From an uncultured bacterium (GTDB lineage Bacteria; Edwardsbacteria; AC1; EtOH8), in NCBI GenBank assembly GCA_937863685.1, contig CALMGM010000003.1:1-64000 (forward strand): 64,000 nt of DNA. The letters are read 5' to 3'. The position numbers were made by a program, and so were the translations under genes. Numbering within the stretch: position 1 is the stretch's first letter; each line of letters starts with the position of its first letter. Of this stretch, positions 25,962 to 33,884 are shown one piece after another. The notes under the pieces were generated by a model. The model was not told where the DNA came from. It worked only from the letters and a program-made list of their open reading frames with translations, and made no database searches.

Positions 25962-26735
25962 ATGTTAACAATAGCACAGGAATTTTCAAGACGGACAGAA
26001 AGTGTTATTGCACTTCTCGATATAGTCGCAGCGGCAATTGTAGTTGCAAAGGCTGATCACAAGAAGATAAAGACACGTGCTCCTTTTGTAGTGTTATCAA
26101 AAAAACTTAAGAACGCAGTGTTGGCGAATGCTGATTTTCAGTTTACGGCACTTGATGGTCCATACTTGACTTTGTGTGCTGAATACGAAATGACTATACG
26201 TAATTTGATTGAAAAATTTGTGCTTGATGCTGTCCAGAAATGCCCCGAGTATCACCATCTCCCGAGAGAGATGCGTGAGTGGTATCCAGATGGTTGTTCT
26301 AAGGTAATCTTGGATATAAAACAGGATAAGTTTTCACATTTAACAAAAGAACAATTAGTTCGAAGCCTTGCAAGCTCTTTAAAAAATAGAGAATATAATT
26401 TGCTAGGCGAAGTTTTTTCCTATAATCAAATAAACTTTTGGCCTGAAATAGTTGAGGATACACTATCAAAGCGTCTTGGTCTGCTGAAAATCTGGCAAAA
26501 ACTTTCCCGCGATACCACTCTTCAGGGAATTATTGGAACAACCGTGCTTGCAACTGTTGAACGCCAGCTTAAGGAAAAGCTGGGAAAAATAATGCAAAAA
26601 CGAAACGATATCATTCATAGAGGGCGCAACTACTGTACGTCATCTGATTCTGAGGTGAGGGAGGCAGCAAAAATTCTCAAAGGAATTGTTGATGCCCTTG
26701 CTAAGCTTATGGAACAGTATTTAGATAGCCTTTAG
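25962..26735 (+). CDS. HEPN-domain RNase (RiboL-PSP / MAE_28990-like)
   Basis: A 257-residue helical protein resembling the HEPN families named RiboL-PSP-HEPN and MAE_28990/MAE_18760. The C-terminal KRNDIIHRG contains the R-x4-H catalytic motif of HEPN RNases (R214-H219). The middle has TLCAEYEMTIRNLIEKFV and NQINFWPEIVEDTLSKR. HEPN RNases act in toxin-antitoxin and abortive-infection systems. It forms a tight pair with the upstream DUF262 gene, and both are much more AT-rich than the flanking guaB. Confidence 0.82.
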   Translation: MLTIAQEFSRRTESVIALLDIVAAAIVVAKADHKKIKTRAPFVVLSKKLKNAVLANADFQFTALDGPYLTLCAEYEMTIRNLIEKFVLDAVQKCPEYHHLPREMREWYPDGCSKVILDIKQDKFSHLTKEQLVRSLASSLKNREYNLLGEVFSYNQINFWPEIVEDTLSKRLGLLKIWQKLSRDTTLQGIIGTTVLATVERQLKEKLGKIMQKRNDIIHRGRNYCTSSDSEVREAAKILKGIVDALAKLMEQYLDSL

Positions 26736-26754
26736 CCGCATATTTAGTGGACGC

Positions 26755-26790
26755 AACCCAATTATCTGCGGGGCGGGCGGCAGGATGGGT
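26755..26790 (+). pseudogene. Fragment of a dapB gene start
   Basis: About 36 bases are nearly identical to the beginning of dapB: ATTATCTGCGGGGCGGGCGG then CAGGATGGG, which encodes IICGAGGRMG. There is no continuing gene. It lies at the right end of the DUF262-HEPN block, directly before the second guaB-end copy. It resembles the 31682-31752 copy slightly more than the intact dapB (CAGGATGGG rather than CCGGATGGG). Confidence 0.75.
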
Positions 26791-26814
26791 AGGCTATTTG
26801 CTTGAATAAAAATT

Positions 26815-26982
26815 GCCATGTGCATGACTTGGTGATCACCAAGGTGGCACCGAACTACGAGGTGGAGCGGGGGTAGGCCCCATGCTTGCCTGCATGTTTG
26901 TTTAAGGAGGAATGATAAAGGCCGGGCGAGGGTTTACAGTTTGAGTTGCAATTATAAAGGCAAGCGATATTTAAGTGTTTAA
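26815..26982 (+). pseudogene. Remnant of the guaB 3' end (right copy of the 168-bp repeat)
   Basis: The sequence encodes [19 protein letters not shown] and a stop (26874-26876), the last residues of IMPDH with V-to-L and E-to-V changes, followed by the same downstream DNA as after guaB. It cannot be expressed as IMPDH. It marks the right border of the inserted block and would be the recipient's original guaB terminus in an insertion model. Confidence 0.85.
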
Positions 26983-27098
26983 AATGATAAGGGTGTGCTT
27001 CATCAAAGCTGGTTATCATATAAAGACAACTAGTTGTGCATCTTGTTGTAATGTTTATGTATATAAATCACTAATATAGAGTTTGAAGAGAAAATAAT

Positions 27099-27899
27099 AT
27101 GGAAGTCGTAATTTCTAAATTAAATGATATCCTAACAGAGATAAATAAACTAAAACCTGAAAATGGGTTTAGGAAATTTGTTGGCATAATAAATCGTGCG
27201 CAAGCTATAGCTCCACATGCTTTTCCATTCAATTCAAAACATGGTGGTACTCTTAGCAGTATTTTAAAGCGGTTTGATACGGTTTTTAAAAAATTGAGTG
27301 AAACCGATATACACGATTTGGCAAATGCCATACAAATAATGATTGATGAACTTGAAATAGAACAATATCAAGGGACTAATAGCGGAATGAAAAACAGAAA
27401 AACCAAATTATCAGACGATGTAGATAATAAAAAGGATAAAAACTATAATTCAAAAATATTTGTAGTACATGGCCATAATGAATTGATGAAACAGGAAACA
27501 GCAAGGATTCTTGAAAAATTAAAACTCCAACCAATAATTCTTCATGAGCAAGTGAATTCTGGTGATACCGTAATTGAAAAATTTGTGAAGCATGCAGATG
27601 TTGGATTTGCCGTTGTGCTTCTTTCTGCAGATGATTATGGTTACACAAAGGGCGAAAGCAATGCAAAAGCAAAATTAAGGGCAAGGCAAAATGTAATACT
27701 TGAGTTGGGTTACTTTATGGGAAAACTCGGAAGAGACAAAGTTGTTGCAATATTTGAGCAAGGAACAAATTTTGAAAAACCATCTGATATTAACGGTGTG
27801 GTATACATTTCATACACTCCTAACGAAAAAGGATGGCAATTGGAGTTGGCAAAAGAGATAAAAGCTGCCGGTTACCAAATTGATGTAAATATGCTGTGA
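27099..27899 (+). CDS. TIR-like nucleotide-binding domain protein (CAP12/Pycsar-type TIR)
   Basis: A 266-residue protein. The C-terminal half (about residues 118-262) matches the predicted nucleotide-binding TIR-like family: KIFVVHGHNELMKQE, LHEQVNSGDTVIEKF, VVLLSADDYGY and ARQNVILELGYFMGKLGR, ending in VVYISYTPNEKGWQ. In the related CBASS Cap12 and Pycsar effectors this domain degrades NAD+. The N-terminal 115 residues are helical and not recognised. No cyclase gene is adjacent, so it may be a stand-alone defence effector. It is AT-rich, like the DUF262-HEPN pair. Confidence 0.85.
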   Translation: MEVVISKLNDILTEINKLKPENGFRKFVGIINRAQAIAPHAFPFNSKHGGTLSSILKRFDTVFKKLSETDIHDLANAIQIMIDELEIEQYQGTNSGMKNRKTKLSDDVDNKKDKNYNSKIFVVHGHNELMKQETARILEKLKLQPIILHEQVNSGDTVIEKFVKHADVGFAVVLLSADDYGYTKGESNAKAKLRARQNVILELGYFMGKLGRDKVVAIFEQGTNFEKPSDINGVVYISYTPNEKGWQLELAKEIKAAGYQIDVNML

Positions 27900-28063
27900 T
27901 ACATTGAAATATGGCAAGTCAGATATTGCTATTTTCAACCAAACCATTAACTATATTTTCCGGTATGTGGAACCCAGTCCGTTGAATACCCCATTCATTG
28001 TGGGGTGGCCGTTATTTAACGGTCTAACCCCGAGCAAGTAATATTATTGGAGCAGGAAATTTA

Positions 28064-28978
28064 ATGAAAAAATTTATCCTTTCAATCACCGGCTTAGCAC
28101 TGCTGGTCTTCGGCTGCAGCAAGGAAACCCCCACCAGCGCCGAGGACCCCTCCTTTACCGAGAGCTACCATTCGGACTACGAGATCATTCCGGTGGAATA
28201 CGACTTCACCGTCTTCACCCCGCCGGTTCAGATAGACGACACCAGCGGCGCGGCCACCCCCAGCGGGATCTTCAAGGCCCGGGCCCAGGCCATCCTGGAC
28301 AATCTGGACACCACCAAATACGAGCACTACTCCGGCCGGGTGATGGACGAGGCCTCCGGCACCTACATCTACGATTGCTCCGGCATGGTGGGCGATTTTG
28401 TCATCCGGCAGGTGCTGTACGACCATTACCAGGACCTGGCGCTGTTCGCCAACGCCTTTCACACCTTCGATCCCCGCCCCCGGGCCTGGGGGTTCTATGA
28501 CTATTTCCGTGACATCCTGGGCAACGATGCCGGCGGCCAGGCCAACCCGGTGGGCCAGAACAAATACTGGAAGGTGTTCCTGGCGGCGGATTCCATCAAA
28601 AAGGGCGACATCATCGTGGTGAAATACGATGAGGATTGGCGGCAGCAGTACCAGGACAAAGAGAACAAGGACGCCAGCACCGGCCATGTTATGATCGCCT
28701 GGAGCCAGCCGATCATCATCGGCAGCGAAGCCACCATCAGGATACTGGACTGCGCCAGCAGCGGCCATTACCGCGACACCCGGGACAGCGCCGGCACCGC
28801 CAGCCTGGACGGCAGCGGGATAGGGGTGGGCTGGATGCGATACGGCCTTTCGACCAATGGCCGGAATCGCCCGTATAAATACCACTGGAAGCTGGATGGT
28901 CATTGGTACGGCCTATGGACCGGAAGCTACGATTATTACAACCGCCTGGAGGGGATCCTGATCGCCCGGCCCATCTGA
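28064..28978 (+). CDS. Lipoprotein with NlpC/P60-like fold features
   Basis: A 304-residue predicted lipoprotein; the signal peptide ends in the lipobox LLVFGC (Cys at about residue 18). The mature part has YDCSGMVGDFV with Cys at about 105 and STGHVMIAWS with His at about 208. The spacing and context resemble the Cys-His pair of NlpC/P60 or CHAP peptidoglycan amidases. DSIKKGDIIVVKY before the His is also typical of that fold. The family was not confirmed. Codon use is host-like. An inverted repeat CCCCATTCATTGTGGGG lies about 65 bases upstream. Confidence 0.6.
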   Translation: MKKFILSITGLALLVFGCSKETPTSAEDPSFTESYHSDYEIIPVEYDFTVFTPPVQIDDTSGAATPSGIFKARAQAILDNLDTTKYEHYSGRVMDEASGTYIYDCSGMVGDFVIRQVLYDHYQDLALFANAFHTFDPRPRAWGFYDYFRDILGNDAGGQANPVGQNKYWKVFLAADSIKKGDIIVVKYDEDWRQQYQDKENKDASTGHVMIAWSQPIIIGSEATIRILDCASSGHYRDTRDSAGTASLDGSGIGVGWMRYGLSTNGRNRPYKYHWKLDGHWYGLWTGSYDYYNRLEGILIARPI

Positions 28979-29012
28979 TGCGGAAATATCCGGCATTTGA
29001 AAAAGAAACGAT

Positions 29013-29669
29013 ATGAATAAAAGGATCTTCGCCCCGGGCTGCGGCCTGATGCTGTACAAGCCGGAACTGGCCGACCGCCTGCATTCCCTGCTGAATGACA
29101 ATCTGGGCCAAATGGACCGGCTGGATATCTGCTGCCACCATGACCCCCAGTTCACCGAAGATACCGAGGTGATAAACATCTGTCCCGGCTGCGACAAGCG
29201 GTTCCGGAACGATTACCAGCATTCGTCTACCATCTCGCTGTGGGAGATACTGGCCCAAAGCGATTTCTTCGCCTTTCCGGATCATGCGGGCCGCCGGATG
29301 TCCATCCTCGACGCCTGTCCCACTCGGGACCAGGAGCGGGTGCATAACGCCGTCCGGGCTTTGCTGCAAAAAATGAACATAACGGTCATTGAACCGGCCC
29401 GCACCCGGACCAAAAGCACCTGCTGCGGCGACAGTTTTTACGGGGTCATCCCGGTGGAACAGGTCAAGGAGCAGATGACCCAGCGGGCCTGGGAGATGCC
29501 GGCCCAGGAGGTGGCCGTCTATTGCATCTCCTGCATAAAATCCATGCATATCGGCGGCAAGAGGCCGCAGTACCTGATAGACCTGCTGTTCAGCGAGGAG
29601 ACGGTGCCCCAGACCCATGAGCCCGACGCCTGGCACAAGGAGCTGGACGATTACATAGCCCGGCACTGA
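29013..29669 (+). CDS. Cys-rich CCG-domain protein (HdrB/GlpC-like)
   Basis: A 218-residue protein with several cysteine clusters: APGCG, ICCHHD, ICPGCDKRF, LDACPTRD, STCCGDSFYG and YCISCIKSM. The pattern (CPGC plus a later CCG) matches CCG domains of heterodisulfide reductase subunit B and GlpC-like proteins, which bind Fe-S clusters or disulfides in anaerobic electron transfer. No partner subunit is encoded next to it. It is followed after 2 bases by a lipoprotein gene. Confidence 0.75.
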   Translation: MNKRIFAPGCGLMLYKPELADRLHSLLNDNLGQMDRLDICCHHDPQFTEDTEVINICPGCDKRFRNDYQHSSTISLWEILAQSDFFAFPDHAGRRMSILDACPTRDQERVHNAVRALLQKMNITVIEPARTRTKSTCCGDSFYGVIPVEQVKEQMTQRAWEMPAQEVAVYCISCIKSMHIGGKRPQYLIDLLFSEETVPQTHEPDAWHKELDDYIARH

Positions 29670-29671
29670 AT

Positions 29672-30421
29672 ATGTGGCAGATGATAAAATCCCTGTTTTG
29701 CCTGGTTTTGCTGGCAGGCTGCCGGGCCTCAAGCGAATCGCCAATTCTCAACAAGACCAAAGGCAGTGATGGCAACAAAATGAAGAACATCCCGGTAATC
29801 CTTCCGGCAGGTTTGGAAAAAAGGAGAGTCGAATTCGAGCAGGCTTTGGCGGCGGCCCGGAAAAGGATCGGTGACTTTGCGGAGAAAAATGGCTGGGCAC
29901 CTTTGGCAACCGAAAGTTTTGCCGATAGCTTTGTGGTCTTTGCCGACAAAGGGGCGTTCGATGAAGCGATATTGAAAAGCGCCGGATTGGACATCGGCAC
30001 CAAACTGCCCAAAACCTATTCGGCGGCTTTGGAAAACAGGGTTCTGATGGCTGTGACTCCGGAGATATTCATTAAAAATTTTCCCGAGGGCATGGAGGAA
30101 AATTATTATGAGAAGCTGTTGACTCATGAAATAGCCCACCGGCTCCATATCAGGATACTGAACGGCAATGAGGAGGCCATGGGCCCGGTCTGGTTTTTCG
30201 AGGGGTTTGCCATATATGCGGCCGACCAGTTGAAGTTGAGGGACTACCGGATGAGTCCCGGGGAAATATGGAGAACCATAGGGGATACGGAGCGGGGGGA
30301 TTACAGAAAATACGGTTATATATTCAGGCATTTTGCACAAAAAGCGCCCCTGGATACCCTGATCCATAGAGCGGGTGATGATGATTTCGCATCATGGTTG
30401 CAAACCTTGGGGAAAGAATAA
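29672..30421 (+). CDS. Lipoprotein with HExxH metallopeptidase motif
   Basis: A 249-residue predicted lipoprotein; the lipobox is LLAGC near residue 16. LLTHEIAHRLHI near residues 149-160 is an HExxH zinc-peptidase motif, and WFFEGFAIYAADQL about 25 residues later supplies the third ligand Glu of the gluzincin (M1-like) type. It is short for an M1 enzyme and lacks the exopeptidase domain, so an extracytoplasmic endopeptidase is more likely. The substrate is unknown. An alternative start is the ATG at 29681. Confidence 0.7.
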   Translation: MWQMIKSLFCLVLLAGCRASSESPILNKTKGSDGNKMKNIPVILPAGLEKRRVEFEQALAAARKRIGDFAEKNGWAPLATESFADSFVVFADKGAFDEAILKSAGLDIGTKLPKTYSAALENRVLMAVTPEIFIKNFPEGMEENYYEKLLTHEIAHRLHIRILNGNEEAMGPVWFFEGFAIYAADQLKLRDYRMSPGEIWRTIGDTERGDYRKYGYIFRHFAQKAPLDTLIHRAGDDDFASWLQTLGKE

Positions 30422-30530
30422 AAAAATGCGGTTTTTGTCGGTCAAACGCCGATAATATTTTGATGTCTGGCATTATGTTCAACCTTATCTCATGCGGGGC
30501 GGCTTTAAAAACCATTAAAATTAGATCACT

Positions 30531-31703
30531 ATGAGCCATTCGAATATAAAATCTCTGGTAACCGCTGTTTTGGTGGCTGCCGCTATCGGCACGGGCTTTT
30601 CCCAGCCCTATCCCGATTTTGGCCCGGAAAAGCCGGTCATTATCATCGGCCTGACCTTCGACGCCATGGAGCCGTTCATCTCCCCGGACGGGAATACCCT
30701 GTTCTTCAACTCCCTTAATTCCGGCGGCAACACCAACCTGTATCATGCGACCAGGGTGAATGACACGGTTTTCACATATGACGGACTGGTGGGAGGCATC
30801 TATGATCCCTCGCCCGATCACCTGGATGCGGTGGCCTCGCTGGATTCGGCCGGGAATTTCTTCTGGGTGTCGCTGAGAGGCTATCCCGCCGTCTTCGAGA
30901 ACCTCCACCGGGGGCGGTATTCTACCGGAGCGGTCACCGATACCACCCGGGTCTACGGGGATTTCAACATCGACACCCTGGGCTGGCTGATCATGGACGG
31001 CACCATCAACTATCAGGGCGACAGGCTGTACTACAACAATGCCTATTTCAACCTGGCCGAGCCCACCGGCATTCCGGAACAGGCCAGGCTGGGGGCGGCC
31101 CAAAGGATTGACGACAGCACCTTCAACAAACTTCCGGATACCGAGGAGATCTTCGCCGCCGTCAACGATGCCGGATATTTGGTCTATGCTCCGCAGATAA
31201 CCGGGGACGGGCTGGAACTCTATTTCACCCGGCTGCTGAAGAACACCATCAACACCGAGATCTGCCTGGCCCTACGCGCGGCCGCCGACCAGGCTTTCGG
31301 CCCTCCGGTGGTGCTCCATTCCAACCCCGGCTATGTGCCCGAGGCCCCGACCCTGACGCTGGATAAGCAGGTGTTGTACTACCACCAGAAGGACAGCGCC
31401 GGCATCTTCAGGATATTCCTCCGCTACCGGAGTGGGGCGGCCGGGGTCGTCGCCGACGAACCCTCTCCGGGTCCAGCGGATAATTTCAGAATATACCCCA
31501 ATCCGGCCCGAAACCTCATCCACATAGCCTCAACCAACCAGTTTGCCAAATACCGGGCGGAACTTTATACCATTCTGGGCCAGCGCTGCCTGGGGCCGAC
31601 CGGTCTGCCGCAACTCGACCTGTCGGGGCTGCCCGGCGGCATATATTTTCTGAGGATCCGGGAAGGCGGCCGGTACCGTTCGTTCAAATTCGTCAAGGAA
31701 TGA
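30531..31703 (+). CDS. Secreted PD40/beta-propeller-like protein with C-terminal sorting tail
   Basis: A 390-residue exported protein with an N-terminal signal peptide (about residues 1-25, ending GFSQ). Repeats such as EPFISPDGNTLFFNSLNSGG and GDGLELYFTR resemble WD40-like PD40 blades. Residues from about 310 form a type IX secretion-like C-terminal domain: FRIYPNPARNLIHI, ending SGLPGGIYFLRI...RSFKFVKE. This tail directs export through the T9SS in FCB bacteria. Its last 22 bases and the adjoining dapB start were duplicated at 32311. Confidence 0.75.
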   Translation: MSHSNIKSLVTAVLVAAAIGTGFSQPYPDFGPEKPVIIIGLTFDAMEPFISPDGNTLFFNSLNSGGNTNLYHATRVNDTVFTYDGLVGGIYDPSPDHLDAVASLDSAGNFFWVSLRGYPAVFENLHRGRYSTGAVTDTTRVYGDFNIDTLGWLIMDGTINYQGDRLYYNNAYFNLAEPTGIPEQARLGAAQRIDDSTFNKLPDTEEIFAAVNDAGYLVYAPQITGDGLELYFTRLLKNTINTEICLALRAAADQAFGPPVVLHSNPGYVPEAPTLTLDKQVLYYHQKDSAGIFRIFLRYRSGAAGVVADEPSPGPADNFRIYPNPARNLIHIASTNQFAKYRAELYTILGQRCLGPTGLPQLDLSGLPGGIYFLRIREGGRYRSFKFVKE

Positions 31704-31752
31704 AAATATGTTAAACCTGATAATCTGCGGGGCGGGCGGCAGGATGGGCCAG
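31682..31752 (+). pseudogene. Left copy of a 71-bp repeat: gene junction with truncated dapB start
   Basis: This segment spans the end of the T9SS-tailed gene and a dapB start at 31708 encoding MLNLIICGAGGRMGQ, after which homology stops and a TGA follows at 31801. It aligns without gaps to 32311-32381 (60 of 71 positions identical by eye), which contains the intact dapB start. The two copies bracket the small gene at 31800. Confidence 0.85.
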
Positions 31753-31799
31753 AGTAACTGTAAACATATCAGTATAACTTTATTAAGAGAGATACGCCG

Positions 31800-32294
31800 A
31801 TGAAGTTCAAAACAGCATTTGTTTTCTTTGTGGGTGCGCTTTTTCTGATTACCGCGGGAATATCCGCCCAAACAGCGGTACCGAAGAAAATCGAGATCAG
31901 CGGTGGTTTTATCAAAACTTATAGAATGGATGATGTAAAAATTAAGAACGTCAAAGAATTAGACCAAATCCTAAGCCAGGTTACTGATATCGAAATGACC
32001 CAATCTTTTCAAGACGGCAAGACATGGAACAGCTGCGGGCAGTTATTTGGAATAGTCGGGGGGGCGCTTATCGGCTACCCATTGGGCCAGGCGATGGCGG
32101 GGAAGGAACTCAACAAACCTGTTCTGTTCACAGGGATAGGCATTACTACGGTAGGTCTCGTTTTTGTGATGAATGCCGAAAAAGATATTTTGGCCGCGAT
32201 AGAAAGGTACAACACAGTGATCGATGAAAAATATCCGATCGGATTTGGGGCCGACCCATTCAATAAATCGGTTTATCTTACCCTTTCCTGGTAA
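31800..32294 (+). CDS. Exported protein of unknown function
   Basis: A 164-residue protein with a signal peptide (MKFKTAFVFFVGALFLITAG, cleavage after about residue 23). The mature part contains a short helical region (VKELDQILSQVTDIEMTQSF) and two hydrophobic segments: LFGIVGGALIGYPLGQAMAG, glycine-zipper-like, and VLFTGIGITTVGLVFV. No family recognised. It sits between two copies of the dapB start, so it is probably a recent arrival. Its ATG overlaps the end of the truncated dapB frame. Confidence 0.65.
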   Translation: MKFKTAFVFFVGALFLITAGISAQTAVPKKIEISGGFIKTYRMDDVKIKNVKELDQILSQVTDIEMTQSFQDGKTWNSCGQLFGIVGGALIGYPLGQAMAGKELNKPVLFTGIGITTVGLVFVMNAEKDILAAIERYNTVIDEKYPIGFGADPFNKSVYLTLSW

Positions 32295-32336
32295 TATAAT
32301 GGTCAGCAAGGTTCAAATTGTTCAAGGGATGAAACC

Positions 32337-33107
32337 ATGATAAACATTATCATCTGCGGGGCGGGCGGCCGGATGGGCCAAGCCGTGATCGAGGCCTGCC
32401 GGGAAAGCAAGGATTTCACCATTGTCGGCCTGGTAGAAAGCCAGGGACACTCGATGATAGGCCAGAAATTCGGGGACACTCTGCCAGAACTGTCGGCAGA
32501 CCTCGACAAAATATTGGACAAAGGCGATGCGGTGATAGACTTCACCTCGCCCGAGGCCTCGCTGAAGAACGCCCGGATCGCGGCCCGGCATAAAAAGCCT
32601 GCGGTCATCGGCGCCACCGGGATCAATCCCGATCAGTTGAAGGAACTGCAGGAGCTCTCCAAAAAGATCCCCCTGCTGGTATCCTCCAACATGTCCATCG
32701 GGGTCAACCTGCTTTACGATATCATCTCCCGGGCGGCCAAGGCCATCCCCGGCAACTTCGATGTGGAGATCATCGAAACCCATCACAAAAACAAAAAGGA
32801 CGCCCCCAGCGGCACCGCCAAAAAACTGCTGTCGGAGATAATCGAAGTGCGGGGCGGCCGGCCGGTCTACCAGCGGGAGAGCTCCAGCAAACCCAGGGGC
32901 GAGGGCGAGATCGGGGTGGTGTCCATCCGGGCCGGGGATATCGTGGGCGAGCACACGGTGGTCTTTGCCGGGCCGGGCGAGCGGATGGAATTCACCCATC
33001 GGGCCCACGGCCGGAGGGTGTTCGCCGAGGGGGCGCTGGCGGCCGCCAGATTTCTGGCCCGGGCCCAGCCGGGGATGTACGATATGAAGAACGTGCTTGA
33101 AAAATAA
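32337..33107 (+). CDS. dapB: 4-hydroxy-tetrahydrodipicolinate reductase
   Basis: A 256-residue DapB, the NAD(P)H-dependent second step of the diaminopimelate branch. The nucleotide-binding loop is ICGAGGRMGQ (residues 5-14). The active-site segment is ETHHKNKKDAPSGTAKKL near residues 146-163. GTRG-like substrate contacts include GATGINPDQL. Two truncated copies of its 5' end lie upstream at 26755 and 31708. It is followed by a TPR lipoprotein and dapL. Confidence 0.95.
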   Translation: MINIIICGAGGRMGQAVIEACRESKDFTIVGLVESQGHSMIGQKFGDTLPELSADLDKILDKGDAVIDFTSPEASLKNARIAARHKKPAVIGATGINPDQLKELQELSKKIPLLVSSNMSIGVNLLYDIISRAAKAIPGNFDVEIIETHHKNKKDAPSGTAKKLLSEIIEVRGGRPVYQRESSSKPRGEGEIGVVSIRAGDIVGEHTVVFAGPGERMEFTHRAHGRRVFAEGALAAARFLARAQPGMYDMKNVLEK

Positions 33108-33137
33108 AATATCATAAACCAAAAACAAAACATCAAA

Positions 33138-33884
33138 ATGAAAAACATCTTATCGATCCTGATCTTGTCCCTGGTCGCCATCGGCTGCGTCGGCGGGACA
33201 CCCGAGGAGCATTTCGGAAAAGGGGTCCAGGCCTTTCAATCCGGCGATACCTTGAACTCCATCAAGGAATTCTCTTATGCCATAAGGGGAAATCCGGGCT
33301 TCGCTGATGCTTATTATAACCTGGGGATCATCTATTCCAATCCCAAGTACCGCGGAGAGGCCATAAGATGTTTTGATTCGGCCATAAAATATAATCCCCA
33401 ATATGAAGCGGCTTATATCTCATTAGGCCAGGCCTATTTGAACAGCGACTCCTTGAGCCGGGCCGTTTCCGCTTTCAAGCTGGGCCTGGCCAATTGTTCC
33501 AATCCGGCCGTATTTTATTCCAATTTAGGATATTGCTACCTGGCCAGAACCCTGCCGGATTCCGCGATCAAATATTATAACCTGGCCATAGGCTTGGATC
33601 CGGGGAATGCCGATAATTATTATAATATGGCCTACGGCATGACAAGGGCAAAGGACCTGAATGAATCACTGAAGAACCTGCGACTGGCCATAAAATACAA
33701 TCCCCGGAAGATCGAAGCCTATTATCTGCTGGGTTCCAGGTTAGCTGCCAAGAACGGGCGGACAAAAAAAGAGACCGAGGAAGCCATAGCGGCCCTGGAA
33801 CTGTTCCTGAGAAACGGGGAGGGGAGCATGATCCAGACCGACATAGCCAAAAAGAAGCTCAGTTTGCTGAAGGGAAAGGAATGA
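33138..33884 (+). CDS. TPR-repeat lipoprotein
   Basis: A 248-residue lipoprotein with lipobox VAIGC (Cys at about 15) and five or so tetratricopeptide repeats from about residue 30 (AYYNLGIIYSNPKYRGEAI, AYISLGQAYLNSDSLSRAV, FYSNLGYCYLARTLPDSAI). TPRs mediate protein contacts; in lipoproteins they often assist cell-envelope assembly. Its stop overlaps the dapL start (ATGA), so the two are co-translated, but the functional link is unclear. Confidence 0.8.
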   Translation: MKNILSILILSLVAIGCVGGTPEEHFGKGVQAFQSGDTLNSIKEFSYAIRGNPGFADAYYNLGIIYSNPKYRGEAIRCFDSAIKYNPQYEAAYISLGQAYLNSDSLSRAVSAFKLGLANCSNPAVFYSNLGYCYLARTLPDSAIKYYNLAIGLDPGNADNYYNMAYGMTRAKDLNESLKNLRLAIKYNPRKIEAYYLLGSRLAAKNGRTKKETEEAIAALELFLRNGEGSMIQTDIAKKKLSLLKGKE

